In this document: positions 44,371 to 52,349 of the stretch, one piece after another | Numbering within the stretch: position 1 is the stretch's first letter | Layout: every line of letters starts with the position of its first letter | Assembly (NCBI GenBank): GCA_016710285.1 | Contig: JADJXR010000001.1 | Span: forward strand, 3,846,501-3,910,500 | Source: Chlorobiota bacterium | GTDB lineage: Bacteria; Bacteroidota; Ignavibacteria; OLB7 | Direction: 5' to 3' | Length of the DNA: 64,000 bases | The notes under the pieces: model-generated | What the model saw: the letters and a program-made list of their open reading frames with translations, nothing else | Told to the model about the DNA's origin: nothing | Databases searched by the model: none | Program-made: the position numbers and the translations under genes

Positions 44371-46419
44371 ATGCGTCGCTTTCTTCTGATTTTCTTCGGT
44401 GTGCTGCTTGGCAGTGCCTCGCTGCTGGCCCTCTATATTGTGGTGGATTTCGACCCCGATGACACCAGCCCCGTCGTTGAGGGGGCAAGCTGGATGTCGC
44501 GGTTCGAGGCCGCTGCACGCGCACGCGCCGGTGCCGACTACGCCACGCTGAACGATCCCCGCAAACTGAAAACGCTTGGCGATCTGATTGGCTCCGGCGA
44601 GTCCGATGCCGTGCGCGAAGTTGCCCTGTATAAACTTCGGGAACTCCCCGACAAAGAAGGGGTGTTGGCGGTGCTGCGCCGCAACCAATCGCGGCTTACT
44701 CCGGACCAGTTCGAGGTGGCAATCGCCACGGCAACCAAACTTGGAACGCCAAAATCGAAGGCCTGGCTCGACTCACTCTACAAAGCCCTTGATGCCGACC
44801 CCGCCGCCCACATCCCGCTGGGCGGATACCGGATGACCAGCCTTCTGCTTTCGGTTGCCGATGCCGATCTGGTGGCCAGCTTCAACGAGCAAAGCCGCAA
44901 CGCCGCCGATTACTCGCTGAGCAAATCTTCCGAAATCACCTGCTTCTTCCCTCGCGATCCCGATTACTTTGTTGCCCTCCCCAATGCCGACGATGTGATT
45001 GAGCATTTCGGCGAATCGAAATTCGTGAAAACGCTGGATGGCTCCCCCGTCCCTGGCGATGTCTGGGCGTTGCCGATTCTTCGGACCATCTCCGCGCTCC
45101 GCAATCGGCTTACCGATGAGTTCGGATTCATGGGCCAATATTTCTCGCCGGAGATGATGTTCCGCGACAACCTTCTGCTTGGCCGCTACGGCAACGATTA
45201 CCTGATCGCAGCCTTCAAGGATAAGAACGTCACCGTGGCCGAGACGATGATGAAGATATTCGAGGCACTTGGTGGAGATTTTGGAGTGAAGCGGTGGGAC
45301 GTTGCGGGGGTGACGGTGAGTTCGGTGATGAACCGCAAAACCGGGAAGTCGCTGGCATACGCCACTCCGGAAGGATACTTCGTTGTGGCCACCGACTCCG
45401 CGCTGATCTCGCGGGCGTTACGCACCTTCGGCAACGACCGCACCGCCTCGTTGGGAAACGACCCCCTGTTCAACCAGCACTACCTTGCGGTGGACCAGTC
45501 TGGGGAACGGGATGTGATGTTTGCGTGGTTCAATCCAACCCGCTATTTCGACATGATCGGCACGGACCGGCAATCGGCGCGGCGGCTTGCAATCGTGGCC
45601 CGGGCGCTTGGGAAACCGATCAACGAACCAGCGTCGGAATCGGGAACGTTTGCGGCAATGGGCCAAGTCCCCGGGGCAATTGGAAGCGCGATGGTCAGCG
45701 GGGAAACAAGCGAGAAACTCTGGAAATACATTGTGGATGTTCGCTCGGTCGGGAAAAATCCGCTCGACTCGCTGGCACGCCTTAGCAACATCAACGTTGG
45801 CAAGCAGATTATCCCCTACCTAAGCGGGACCGCAGCCGTGGGATATTTTGGGTTGGATTATCTGCGCGAGCAATTCAACTACTCCAACACCGGATTCAAC
45901 ACCCTGATTGCCGTGCCGCTGCGCAACGCCCCGGCCCGGTTCGACTCCACGCTTGGCATCTTCTTTGGCCGAATCACCTCGCTGAGCTATCGCCAGGAGC
46001 CGCTGGGCGCGGGCAAGAACCGCCTGTTCCTTGCCCGCGACACGGTGACGGACGACAGCCTTCTTCTTGCCCGGAAATTTCAGCCAAGTTTTGCGGTGAT
46101 TGATGGCCGCATCCTGTTGGTTTCCACCACTCCGGACCTTCTGCAACGTGCGGCTCCGGTGTTTGCGCGCACCTGGTCCGGCGCGGCTGCCCAGGGTGAG
46201 TACATCGTTGGGCAGATCGCCGTTGACTCGTTCGCGGTGAATGCTGCGGCCTATCTGCGCGGGCACTTGCTCCGCACCGACCGCTACGCCCCGGAGGAGA
46301 TTGCCGAACGGCTGAACCCGCTAAGCAACGCGCTTTCGCTGTACCAACGGCTGGAATGGAAGTTCAAAACGGAGGATGGGTTGCGCGTTGGCCAAGCACG
46401 GTTAGTGGCCAAACGGTAA
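44371..46419 (+). CDS. Large membrane-anchored protein, possibly DUF2138/YfaA-like
   Basis: 682 residues with one N-terminal anchor (about 4-24, LLIFFGVLLGSASLLALYIVV) and a long extracytoplasmic part. The body has ordered alpha/beta blocks such as DPDYFVALPNADDVIEHFGES, a repeated VATDSALISRALRTFGND motif and FFGRITSLSYRQ. It is not a family I recognise with certainty. The next gene is DUF1175 (YfaT-like), and in E. coli the yfa cluster pairs YfaT with YfaA (DUF2138), so a DUF2138-like identity is inferred from context and a loose pattern match. Confidence 0.6.
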   Translation: MRRFLLIFFGVLLGSASLLALYIVVDFDPDDTSPVVEGASWMSRFEAAARARAGADYATLNDPRKLKTLGDLIGSGESDAVREVALYKLRELPDKEGVLAVLRRNQSRLTPDQFEVAIATATKLGTPKSKAWLDSLYKALDADPAAHIPLGGYRMTSLLLSVADADLVASFNEQSRNAADYSLSKSSEITCFFPRDPDYFVALPNADDVIEHFGESKFVKTLDGSPVPGDVWALPILRTISALRNRLTDEFGFMGQYFSPEMMFRDNLLLGRYGNDYLIAAFKDKNVTVAETMMKIFEALGGDFGVKRWDVAGVTVSSVMNRKTGKSLAYATPEGYFVVATDSALISRALRTFGNDRTASLGNDPLFNQHYLAVDQSGERDVMFAWFNPTRYFDMIGTDRQSARRLAIVARALGKPINEPASESGTFAAMGQVPGAIGSAMVSGETSEKLWKYIVDVRSVGKNPLDSLARLSNINVGKQIIPYLSGTAAVGYFGLDYLREQFNYSNTGFNTLIAVPLRNAPARFDSTLGIFFGRITSLSYRQEPLGAGKNRLFLARDTVTDDSLLLARKFQPSFAVIDGRILLVSTTPDLLQRAAPVFARTWSGAAAQGEYIVGQIAVDSFAVNAAAYLRGHLLRTDRYAPEEIAERLNPLSNALSLYQRLEWKFKTEDGLRVGQARLVAKR

Positions 46420-46461
46420 CTCCATTTTTTTGCAGCTGACACCTTCCCCCATGGAGCAACG

Positions 46462-47553
46462 ATGAGTTCAACAACGGCAGCCACAAAACGGGCACTGATT
46501 GGATTAATTGCCGGCGCGATAGCGGTGGTGGCGGGAATCTGGGGCTACCAAAAACTGGATGCCAGCGTCCACGATTACGACGTCACCATCACCCCGCCGG
46601 TCCTGAATGCCGATGGAGCTTCGTCGGCAATGTTGGAAATCCGGCTGATCTCGCGATTCGGGAATTCGCTGAATGTTGGGGTGCTTCCGCACGCGCCAAC
46701 GGTGAAGATTGTTGAGGGGAAGGAGTTGGTGAAAGTGATACCGATGGGGGATTCGCTGCGGTACCGGCTGGTGGCGCAGTTCCAAACGGGGGATGTTGTG
46801 GTGCGGGTAAACATCTACGGCGTGCCGGCACCAATCGAAGCCAAACTCCATCTTACCCCCTCCCTTGCCGACGCGAACCGCAACGGCTACCCCGACGTGA
46901 TGGACCTTTCCAGCCAAAGCGACCGCGAGTCGTTCCGCCGCTGGTTCACCATGATTGCCGCCGGGCAGCTAACCCACCTTGACGACCGCTGGCACGACCG
47001 CGACTGCGCCGGGCTGCTTCGCTACTGCTACCGCGAGGCACTGAAACGCCACGACAACGCCTGGCTTGCCAGCCGCCGCTACCTTCGCGACCCCTCCATT
47101 CCCGATGTGCGGAAATACAACTACCCGAACGTGCCGTTTGTGGGGACCAAGGTGTTCCGCGCCGGGCGGCGTGAGGAAGGGATTGTTCGGCAGGCATCCG
47201 CCGCGCCAACGCAGCATCAGCAACGCGGGGTGCTGGCGGAGTTTTCGGAGTTCGCCGAAGCTGCGCGATTGAAGGATAATTCGCTGGCGTTCGTTGGGCG
47301 TGCTGCTTCCGACGCGCTTCCAGGCGATGTGCTTTTCTACCTGAACGACACCGAAAGCGATTGGCCCTACCACACGATGGTATGGCTGGGAAACGGGATG
47401 ACCATCTACCACACCGGGCCGGATGGAACCAACCCCGGCATCGTCAAGAAACTTTCGCTGGGGCAGCTTCGCCAGCATCCCAATCCCCGCTGGCATCCGA
47501 TTGAGGGGAACCCCTACTTCCTCGGGTTTTACCGCTGGCGGATTCTGATGTGA
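46462..47553 (+). CDS. DUF1175 (YfaT-like) family protein
   Basis: 363-residue envelope protein: N-terminal anchor helix (about 11-28), a beta-sandwich-like region (about 35-135), then the DUF1175 domain with DVMDLSSQSDRESFRRWFTMIA, RWHDRDCAGLLRYCYREALKRHD and the C-terminal WPYHTMVWLG, YHTGPDG and NPYFLGFYRWRIL motifs. The Cys/His arrangement resembles NlpC/P60-fold amidases, as suggested for this family. In E. coli the homologue sits beside an alpha-2-macroglobulin gene (yfaS); none is visible here. It starts 42 bases after the large anchored protein gene. Confidence 0.82.
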   Translation: MSSTTAATKRALIGLIAGAIAVVAGIWGYQKLDASVHDYDVTITPPVLNADGASSAMLEIRLISRFGNSLNVGVLPHAPTVKIVEGKELVKVIPMGDSLRYRLVAQFQTGDVVVRVNIYGVPAPIEAKLHLTPSLADANRNGYPDVMDLSSQSDRESFRRWFTMIAAGQLTHLDDRWHDRDCAGLLRYCYREALKRHDNAWLASRRYLRDPSIPDVRKYNYPNVPFVGTKVFRAGRREEGIVRQASAAPTQHQQRGVLAEFSEFAEAARLKDNSLAFVGRAASDALPGDVLFYLNDTESDWPYHTMVWLGNGMTIYHTGPDGTNPGIVKKLSLGQLRQHPNPRWHPIEGNPYFLGFYRWRILM

Positions 47554-47584
47554 TGGTTCAGCCTTCGGCTCCATCACTCACACC

Positions 47585-47675
47585 GGTAGCCGAAGGTCTT
47601 TAGCCTTCGGCGTCATCCCCCACTCGGCAGGCTAAAGACCTGTTATCAATCCCGACGGAGGTCGGGGCCGCTACC
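47585..47675. repeat. Palindromic intergenic repeat cluster R5
   Basis: Lies between two convergent genes. It opens with GGTAGCCGAAGG/CCTTCGGC, contains a GGCAGGCTAAAGACCTG unit and a CCCGACggagGTCGGGG hairpin, and closes with GCTACC at 47675. It starts 31 bases after the DUF1175 stop and ends 8 bases before the mqnD stop, so it may terminate both transcripts. Confidence 0.87.
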
Positions 47676-47683
47676 TCTTTTCA

Positions 47684-48541
47684 TCACACGAACTCCGCCA
47701 CGGCTTGCATCGGGAGCAATCCGGCTTGGAATCCTCGGTCAAAAATTTCTTGAACGGCGCGGCGCGATTCGGGGGAGTACTGGTGGGTTTCTTCGTTGGC
47801 GTACATGGCCAGATAGCGATCCAGCAGCTCCGGCGTGGCAACCTCATCGGGGCGGTGGATGTGGGTGATAAGGAATTCGATCATCTGGCTGCGGTGGTCC
47901 AGCGCCCAACGGATGGAGCGTTGCAGCACGCGGCTTGCCCGCTCAATCACCCCAGCCCCCACTGCGCGGCGAATCACGTTTGCCCCCAACGGCAACGGCA
48001 GCCCGGTCTGGCCCATCCACCATTCTCCCAGGTCAACAATTTTATGAAGGCCGTGCTGCTGGTAGGTCAGCCGCCCCTCGTGGATGATGATTCCCGCGCC
48101 AACCCCGCAAGCGGTTACTGCCTCGAAGATCGCCTCGTACGGGGTGATTGGGACCGTGGTCATGCGGGCGTTTGGGGCAATCAGGCGGGTGATAAGGTGG
48201 GCGGTGGTTCGCGCCCCCGGGGTGGCAATCAGTTTGGAATCGAGCGCGTCCAGCGGGAACGGCTGCTGGGCAACAATCACCGGGCCATATCCAACCCCAA
48301 CCGAGCCGCCATGGCCGAACATCACAAAGCGGTCGGCAAAGTAAGGATAGGCCGCAACGGACACTGCCGAGATATCAACCTGGCCACGGTCGGCCATATC
48401 GTTCAGCTGCTGGGTGTCGCTGGTGACGGGAAGGAATCGCAGCCCTTCGGTATCAATCAGCCCTTCGATTGCTGCGCGGAACATGAACGCATCGTCGGCA
48501 TCGGGGCTGTAGGCAAGGCGTAGCTCGGTGGTTGTGGTCAC
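47684..48541 (-). CDS. mqnD: 1,4-dihydroxy-6-naphthoate synthase (futalosine pathway)
   Basis: MqnD converts cyclic dehypoxanthinyl futalosine to 1,4-dihydroxy-6-naphthoate in menaquinone synthesis. It has the periplasmic-binding-protein-like fold: LAYSPDADDAFMF at the N-terminus (the SPDxDD motif of MqnD), then DISAVSVAAYPYF, GYGPVIVAQ, and GIIIHEGRLTYQQHGL near 150-165. 285 residues is normal. The start overlaps the DAHP synthase stop by 4 bases. A prenyltransferase gene lies further upstream in the same run, consistent with a quinone operon. Confidence 0.93.
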   Translation of the reverse strand: MTTTTELRLAYSPDADDAFMFRAAIEGLIDTEGLRFLPVTSDTQQLNDMADRGQVDISAVSVAAYPYFADRFVMFGHGGSVGVGYGPVIVAQQPFPLDALDSKLIATPGARTTAHLITRLIAPNARMTTVPITPYEAIFEAVTACGVGAGIIIHEGRLTYQQHGLHKIVDLGEWWMGQTGLPLPLGANVIRRAVGAGVIERASRVLQRSIRWALDHRSQMIEFLITHIHRPDEVATPELLDRYLAMYANEETHQYSPESRRAVQEIFDRGFQAGLLPMQAVAEFV

Positions 48542-49542
48542 AGGCTGTAGGAATCAATGATAAGGGCTTCGCGGATGTTGCGGGTTAGGCGAAGCAGGCG
48601 GGAAAAATCGGAAAGAAGGAGGGCCTGCGAAGCGTCGCTGCGTGCCGAAGCGGGGTCGTTGTGGACCTCCACAATCATTCCATCCAGCCCCGCAGCAATT
48701 CCGGCAAGCGCGCCCTGGACCACAAGGCTGCGGCGGCCAGCGGCATGGCTTGGGTCAACGATTACCGGCATCTTCGTCCGCTCCTTCAGGGCCGCCGCGC
48801 CAAGCACATCCAACGTGTTGCGGGTGATTGACTCGAAGGTGCGGATCCCACGTTCGCAAAACACCACCACCGGCGCGCCGGCAACCAGAAGATGTTCGCC
48901 AGCGCCAATCCATTCCTCCACCGTGGCCGACATTCCCCGCTTCAGCAGGACCGGAAGGCGGCTTGCGCCAGCTTCCTTCAGCAGTGGAAAATTTTGCATC
49001 GAGCGGGTTCCAATCTGGATCATGGCAACGTGCTGGGCGGCGAACTCAACATCACGCGGGTCCACAACTTCGCTGACCAACTGCAGCCCGTAATCGCGGG
49101 CAACGTCGCTGGCAATGGCCAATCCGTTCTTCCCTTTCCCCTGGAAATCGTGGGGCGAGGTGCGCGGCTTGTAGGCTCCGCCCCGCACAAACCGCAGCCC
49201 TTCGTTGGCCAGATACTCATAGACCGTGGCAATCTGCTCCTCCGTCTCGATTCCGCAGGGGCCGGCAATCACTGTAAGCCCTTCCACGCCGGACTCAAGG
49301 TTCATGGCGGGGGCGGCATGGGCCACGCGCTCGTTTTTGTCGCTGGCCTGCTGCACACCATCCACCCCCGGAAAGGCGCGGTAGTCGTCAAGGTGGACAT
49401 CGTCCGAGGGGTCGCTGACGATGAACATGGTGCGGTCCCCCTCAAGCACCGTCACCCCGGCGGCCCCGGCCGAAACCAACGCGCGCCGGACCGCAGCAAT
49501 CTGCAGCGGGGTGGCTGTTGCGGAGAAAAGAATGGATTTCAT
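48538..49542 (-). CDS. aroF: 3-deoxy-7-phosphoheptulonate synthase (class I, Thermotoga-type)
   Basis: First enzyme of the shikimate pathway. An N-terminal ferredoxin-like (ACT-type) regulatory domain (residues 1-70) precedes the TIM barrel, as in the Thermotoga-type DAHP synthase. Motifs include VIAGPCGIETEEQI, RGGAYKPRTSPHDFQG, QIGTRSMQNFPLL and the metal-site IVDPSHAAGRR. 334 residues. The N-terminal domain suggests feedback by an aromatic amino acid. Its location between a prenyltransferase and mqnD links chorismate supply to futalosine-route menaquinone. Confidence 0.95.
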   Translation of the reverse strand: MKSILFSATATPLQIAAVRRALVSAGAAGVTVLEGDRTMFIVSDPSDDVHLDDYRAFPGVDGVQQASDKNERVAHAAPAMNLESGVEGLTVIAGPCGIETEEQIATVYEYLANEGLRFVRGGAYKPRTSPHDFQGKGKNGLAIASDVARDYGLQLVSEVVDPRDVEFAAQHVAMIQIGTRSMQNFPLLKEAGASRLPVLLKRGMSATVEEWIGAGEHLLVAGAPVVVFCERGIRTFESITRNTLDVLGAAALKERTKMPVIVDPSHAAGRRSLVVQGALAGIAAGLDGMIVEVHNDPASARSDASQALLLSDFSRLLRLTRNIREALIIDSYSL

Positions 49543-49600
49543 AAATGGTCGTTTCCAAGAGTTGTGGGTGGCTGCGTTGCGCCGCCGCCGATTTCCGCAT

Positions 49601-50470
49601 CTACCTCAGCAGCACATCCACCAGCACAGCAACGGCGAACAGGACGCTGACGTAACCGTTCAAATTGAAGAACGCAAGGTCAATTTTTGTGAGGTCTCCG
49701 TTGCGAAGAAGCCACGCTTCCCACGCCAGAATCGCCGCAACCCCGGCAATGCCAACGTAAAACAACGCCCCCACCCCAGCCGTAACGCCGAACATCACAA
49801 AGCACGCCACCGCCGCCGCATGAACAACGCGAACCAAGCGGATAGCAGGCATTGCGCCAAGCCGGGCCGGGATAGATTGAAGATTGTTTGCGCGGTCGAA
49901 CGCTTCGTCCTGGCAGGAATAGTAGATGTCGAAACCGGCGGTCCAAAGCGCGACCCCGATGCACAGAAGGATTGGCGGCCAGGCAAACGCGCCGGTCAGG
50001 GAGAACCAGACGCCCACCGGGGCAGCCCCCAAGCAAAGCCCAAGAATGAAATGAACGGCAAGGGTGAAACGCTTGGTGAGGGAGTATCCAAGAAGCAATC
50101 CAAGAAGGGGGATTGAAAGGAAGCCGCACAACGTGTTCACCCCGAACGATGCGGCAACGAACACCGCAACCGCAACTGCCGTGAACAGCCGTGCTTCCTT
50201 CACGGAGATTTTGCCGGCGGGGATTTCGCGGTTGTGGGTGCGTGGGTTCACCGCGTCAATGTCGCGGTCGGCAAGGCGATTGAAGCCCATGGCGGCGGTG
50301 CGCGCGCTTACCATGCAGACAAGCAGCAGCAGGATGTCCACCGGGGTGATGGTGACGGGCTGCGTGGCCCATGCAATCAGCCCGCTGACAAGCGCAAACG
50401 GCAGCGCGAAAACGCTGTGGCTGAACTTGATCATCCGCCCAAATGTGACGATACGCTGGACAACTTCCAT
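49601..50470 (-). CDS. mqnP: UbiA-family prenyltransferase, probably MqnP of menaquinone synthesis
   Basis: Membrane prenyltransferase with eight to nine helices and both Asp-rich motifs: NRLADRDIDAVNPRTHNREIPAG (first) and DIYYSCQDEAFDRANNLQSIP (second). Such enzymes attach the polyprenyl tail to an aromatic acid. The neighbouring mqnD makes naphthoate, so naphthoate is the likely acceptor and MqnP the likely role, but UbiA/MenA-type activity cannot be excluded from sequence alone. 58 bases separate it from the DAHP synthase gene. Confidence 0.85.
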   Translation of the reverse strand: MEVVQRIVTFGRMIKFSHSVFALPFALVSGLIAWATQPVTITPVDILLLLVCMVSARTAAMGFNRLADRDIDAVNPRTHNREIPAGKISVKEARLFTAVAVAVFVAASFGVNTLCGFLSIPLLGLLLGYSLTKRFTLAVHFILGLCLGAAPVGVWFSLTGAFAWPPILLCIGVALWTAGFDIYYSCQDEAFDRANNLQSIPARLGAMPAIRLVRVVHAAAVACFVMFGVTAGVGALFYVGIAGVAAILAWEAWLLRNGDLTKIDLAFFNLNGYVSVLFAVAVLVDVLLR

Positions 50471-50539
50471 GCCGCGAAATTATGGTAGCACGGGGACCAG
50501 AGTGGGAGACAGTGTGTAAGAATGGAGGGGAGATTTTTT

Positions 50540-52342
50540 CTACTCTTCCTGCAGCGTCAGCGTTGTTGGGATGATGATCTCCACTTGGGTTCCGGCGGGG
50601 GAAGCATCGGGGGCGTAGCGGTCAATAATCCGCACGCTGCATTGCTGGCCGGTGGTTTGCTGCAGAAGCTCCAGCCGTTCCTCGATCATCTTCATCCCGC
50701 TGGAGCGGTGGCGTTCGTTGTTTCCGTCGCCCCGCTGTTTCTGCTGCTTGGCCTGCTCCCTTCCAATGCCGTTGTCGGTAATCGTCAGTGCGATTGCGTC
50801 GCCGCCGCGCCGCTCCACCTTGATTGCCACGTCCCCACCGGAGTCACGCGGGAGCAATCCGTGCCAGATCGCATTCTCCAAATATGGCTGCACGATCATC
50901 GGAGGAACCTGCACCTCCTCCTCATCTATCTCCTCCGATACCTCCACCGAATATCCCAACCGCTCCCCAAATCGCAACTGCTCCAACGCCATGTATAACC
51001 CTACGCACTCCAACTCACTCTTCAACGAAATCAACGCGCTCCGGCTGTTCTCCAACGCCAATCGCATCAACCGGGCAAAGCGGCTTAAGTACCGGTTCGC
51101 GCTCTCGCTGTCGTGACTTACCAGAAAGTACTGGATCGAGTTCAACGCGTTGAACAGAAAGTGCGGGTTCACCTGTGCGCGGAACGCTGTGTGTTCCCAT
51201 TCCAACATCCGCCGCCGGAACTGCTCGCGCTCGGCGGTGGCGCGTTCCACGTCGTACTTCGCTTGTAGCTCCGCCACGGCCCTTCGTTTCTCGCTGTTGA
51301 GCGTTGCGGAGTAGTATTCCACAAATTTTTTGTGATGCTCCAGTGCCTGCTGGAAATCCTCCATGGCTTCGTAGATCAGGGAGATTTCTTGGTGGAATTG
51401 ATAGAGTAAATCGCCGGCCTCGGCCTGCTGGGCAATGTGAATTGCGCGGTTGCAATACTCCAACGCCAACGGGTAATCCCCATTTCCACGGTGGACCGAG
51501 CCGATGTTCCGAAGGATCGTTGCGGTGCCGAGCTTCTCCCCCAATTTCTCGCGAAGCTCCAGCGACCTCATGTAGAAATCCAATGCGGTTTCGCCATCCC
51601 CTTGCAAGGCATACAGGACCCCCATGTTGCCAAACGATTGGGCAATCCCCAACTGGTCCCGCAGCTCCTGCCGAATCGTTAGGGCTTGTTGGTGGGTGGA
51701 AAGGGCTTCGTCGTACCGCTCCAGGCGGCTGTAAATCGCGGCGATATTTCCCAGCACCCCGGCAACACGCTGCAAGTCGCTTCCCCGCTCGGCCTCGGCA
51801 TGGGCAAGGCGGTAGAACTGCAAGGCCCGCTCGTACTCATGCATTTTGTGGTGGATTACCCCCAGGTCGTTGTAGATTCTTAGAAGCTCCTCGCCGCCAT
51901 GCTGCTGCCGAAGCTCCAACGCCCGCAGCAGTTGCTGCAATGCCGAAGCGTAGTTCCCCAAGTTCATCAGCGCAACCCCAAGCTCCCGCACGGCATGGGT
52001 ACGTGGGGTTTGGTTTTCCAGCGGCTCCATCAACTCCACCGCTTTTTGGAACTCGGCAACGGCGGTGGTCAGCTTGCCATTGCGCGAATGGATCAGCCCC
52101 GCGCAGCGGTGCGTTTCGGCAACGGCAAGCTGGTCCCCGCGCATCCGCGAGCGTTCGCGAATGGTGGCGACCGTTGCCAAGCTGGCTTCATCCAAACCGC
52201 CCTGCTGCCGGAATAGCCGCGCCAATGCCCCGGCCTGCTTGCTGTAAAACACCGGAAGCGGGTGCGATGCCTGCGGCTTCCCCTGCGGCTTGCTCTGGTC
52301 GCCCCTGGCGGTTGATGATCCTTTGGTTGATGATCCTTCCAT
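50540..52342 (-). CDS. Cytoplasmic TPR-sensor histidine kinase (LytS/His_kinase type), copy 1
   Basis: 600-residue soluble kinase with no signal peptide or membrane helix. About seven TPR motifs span residues 70-340 (e.g. LGVALMNLGNYASALQQLLRAL, IGSVHRGNGDYPLALEYC). A coiled coil follows (about 350-385), then the His_kinase dimerisation region with the phosphoacceptor His394 (QVNPHFLFNALNS), and an ATPase domain with N-box VQPYLENAIWHGL and G-box DNGIG. Residues 356 to about 503 are identical to the copy 2 protein. The cognate regulator is probably the LytTR protein at 54174. Confidence 0.92.
   Translation of the reverse strand: MEGSSTKGSSTARGDQSKPQGKPQASHPLPVFYSKQAGALARLFRQQGGLDEASLATVATIRERSRMRGDQLAVAETHRCAGLIHSRNGKLTTAVAEFQKAVELMEPLENQTPRTHAVRELGVALMNLGNYASALQQLLRALELRQQHGGEELLRIYNDLGVIHHKMHEYERALQFYRLAHAEAERGSDLQRVAGVLGNIAAIYSRLERYDEALSTHQQALTIRQELRDQLGIAQSFGNMGVLYALQGDGETALDFYMRSLELREKLGEKLGTATILRNIGSVHRGNGDYPLALEYCNRAIHIAQQAEAGDLLYQFHQEISLIYEAMEDFQQALEHHKKFVEYYSATLNSEKRRAVAELQAKYDVERATAEREQFRRRMLEWEHTAFRAQVNPHFLFNALNSIQYFLVSHDSESANRYLSRFARLMRLALENSRSALISLKSELECVGLYMALEQLRFGERLGYSVEVSEEIDEEEVQVPPMIVQPYLENAIWHGLLPRDSGGDVAIKVERRGGDAIALTITDNGIGREQAKQQKQRGDGNNERHRSSGMKMIEERLELLQQTTGQQCSVRIIDRYAPDASPAGTQVEIIIPTTLTLQEE
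50838..51276. repeat. Homogenised kinase-core segment, copy 1
   Basis: 439-base stretch matching 52672-53110 without any indel and with only about ten mismatches, apparently all silent. Outside these borders the two genes diverge abruptly. The block encodes the C-terminal coiled coil, the phosphoacceptor helix and most of the N-box. Confidence 0.9.
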
Positions 52343-52349
52343 CGGGTTG

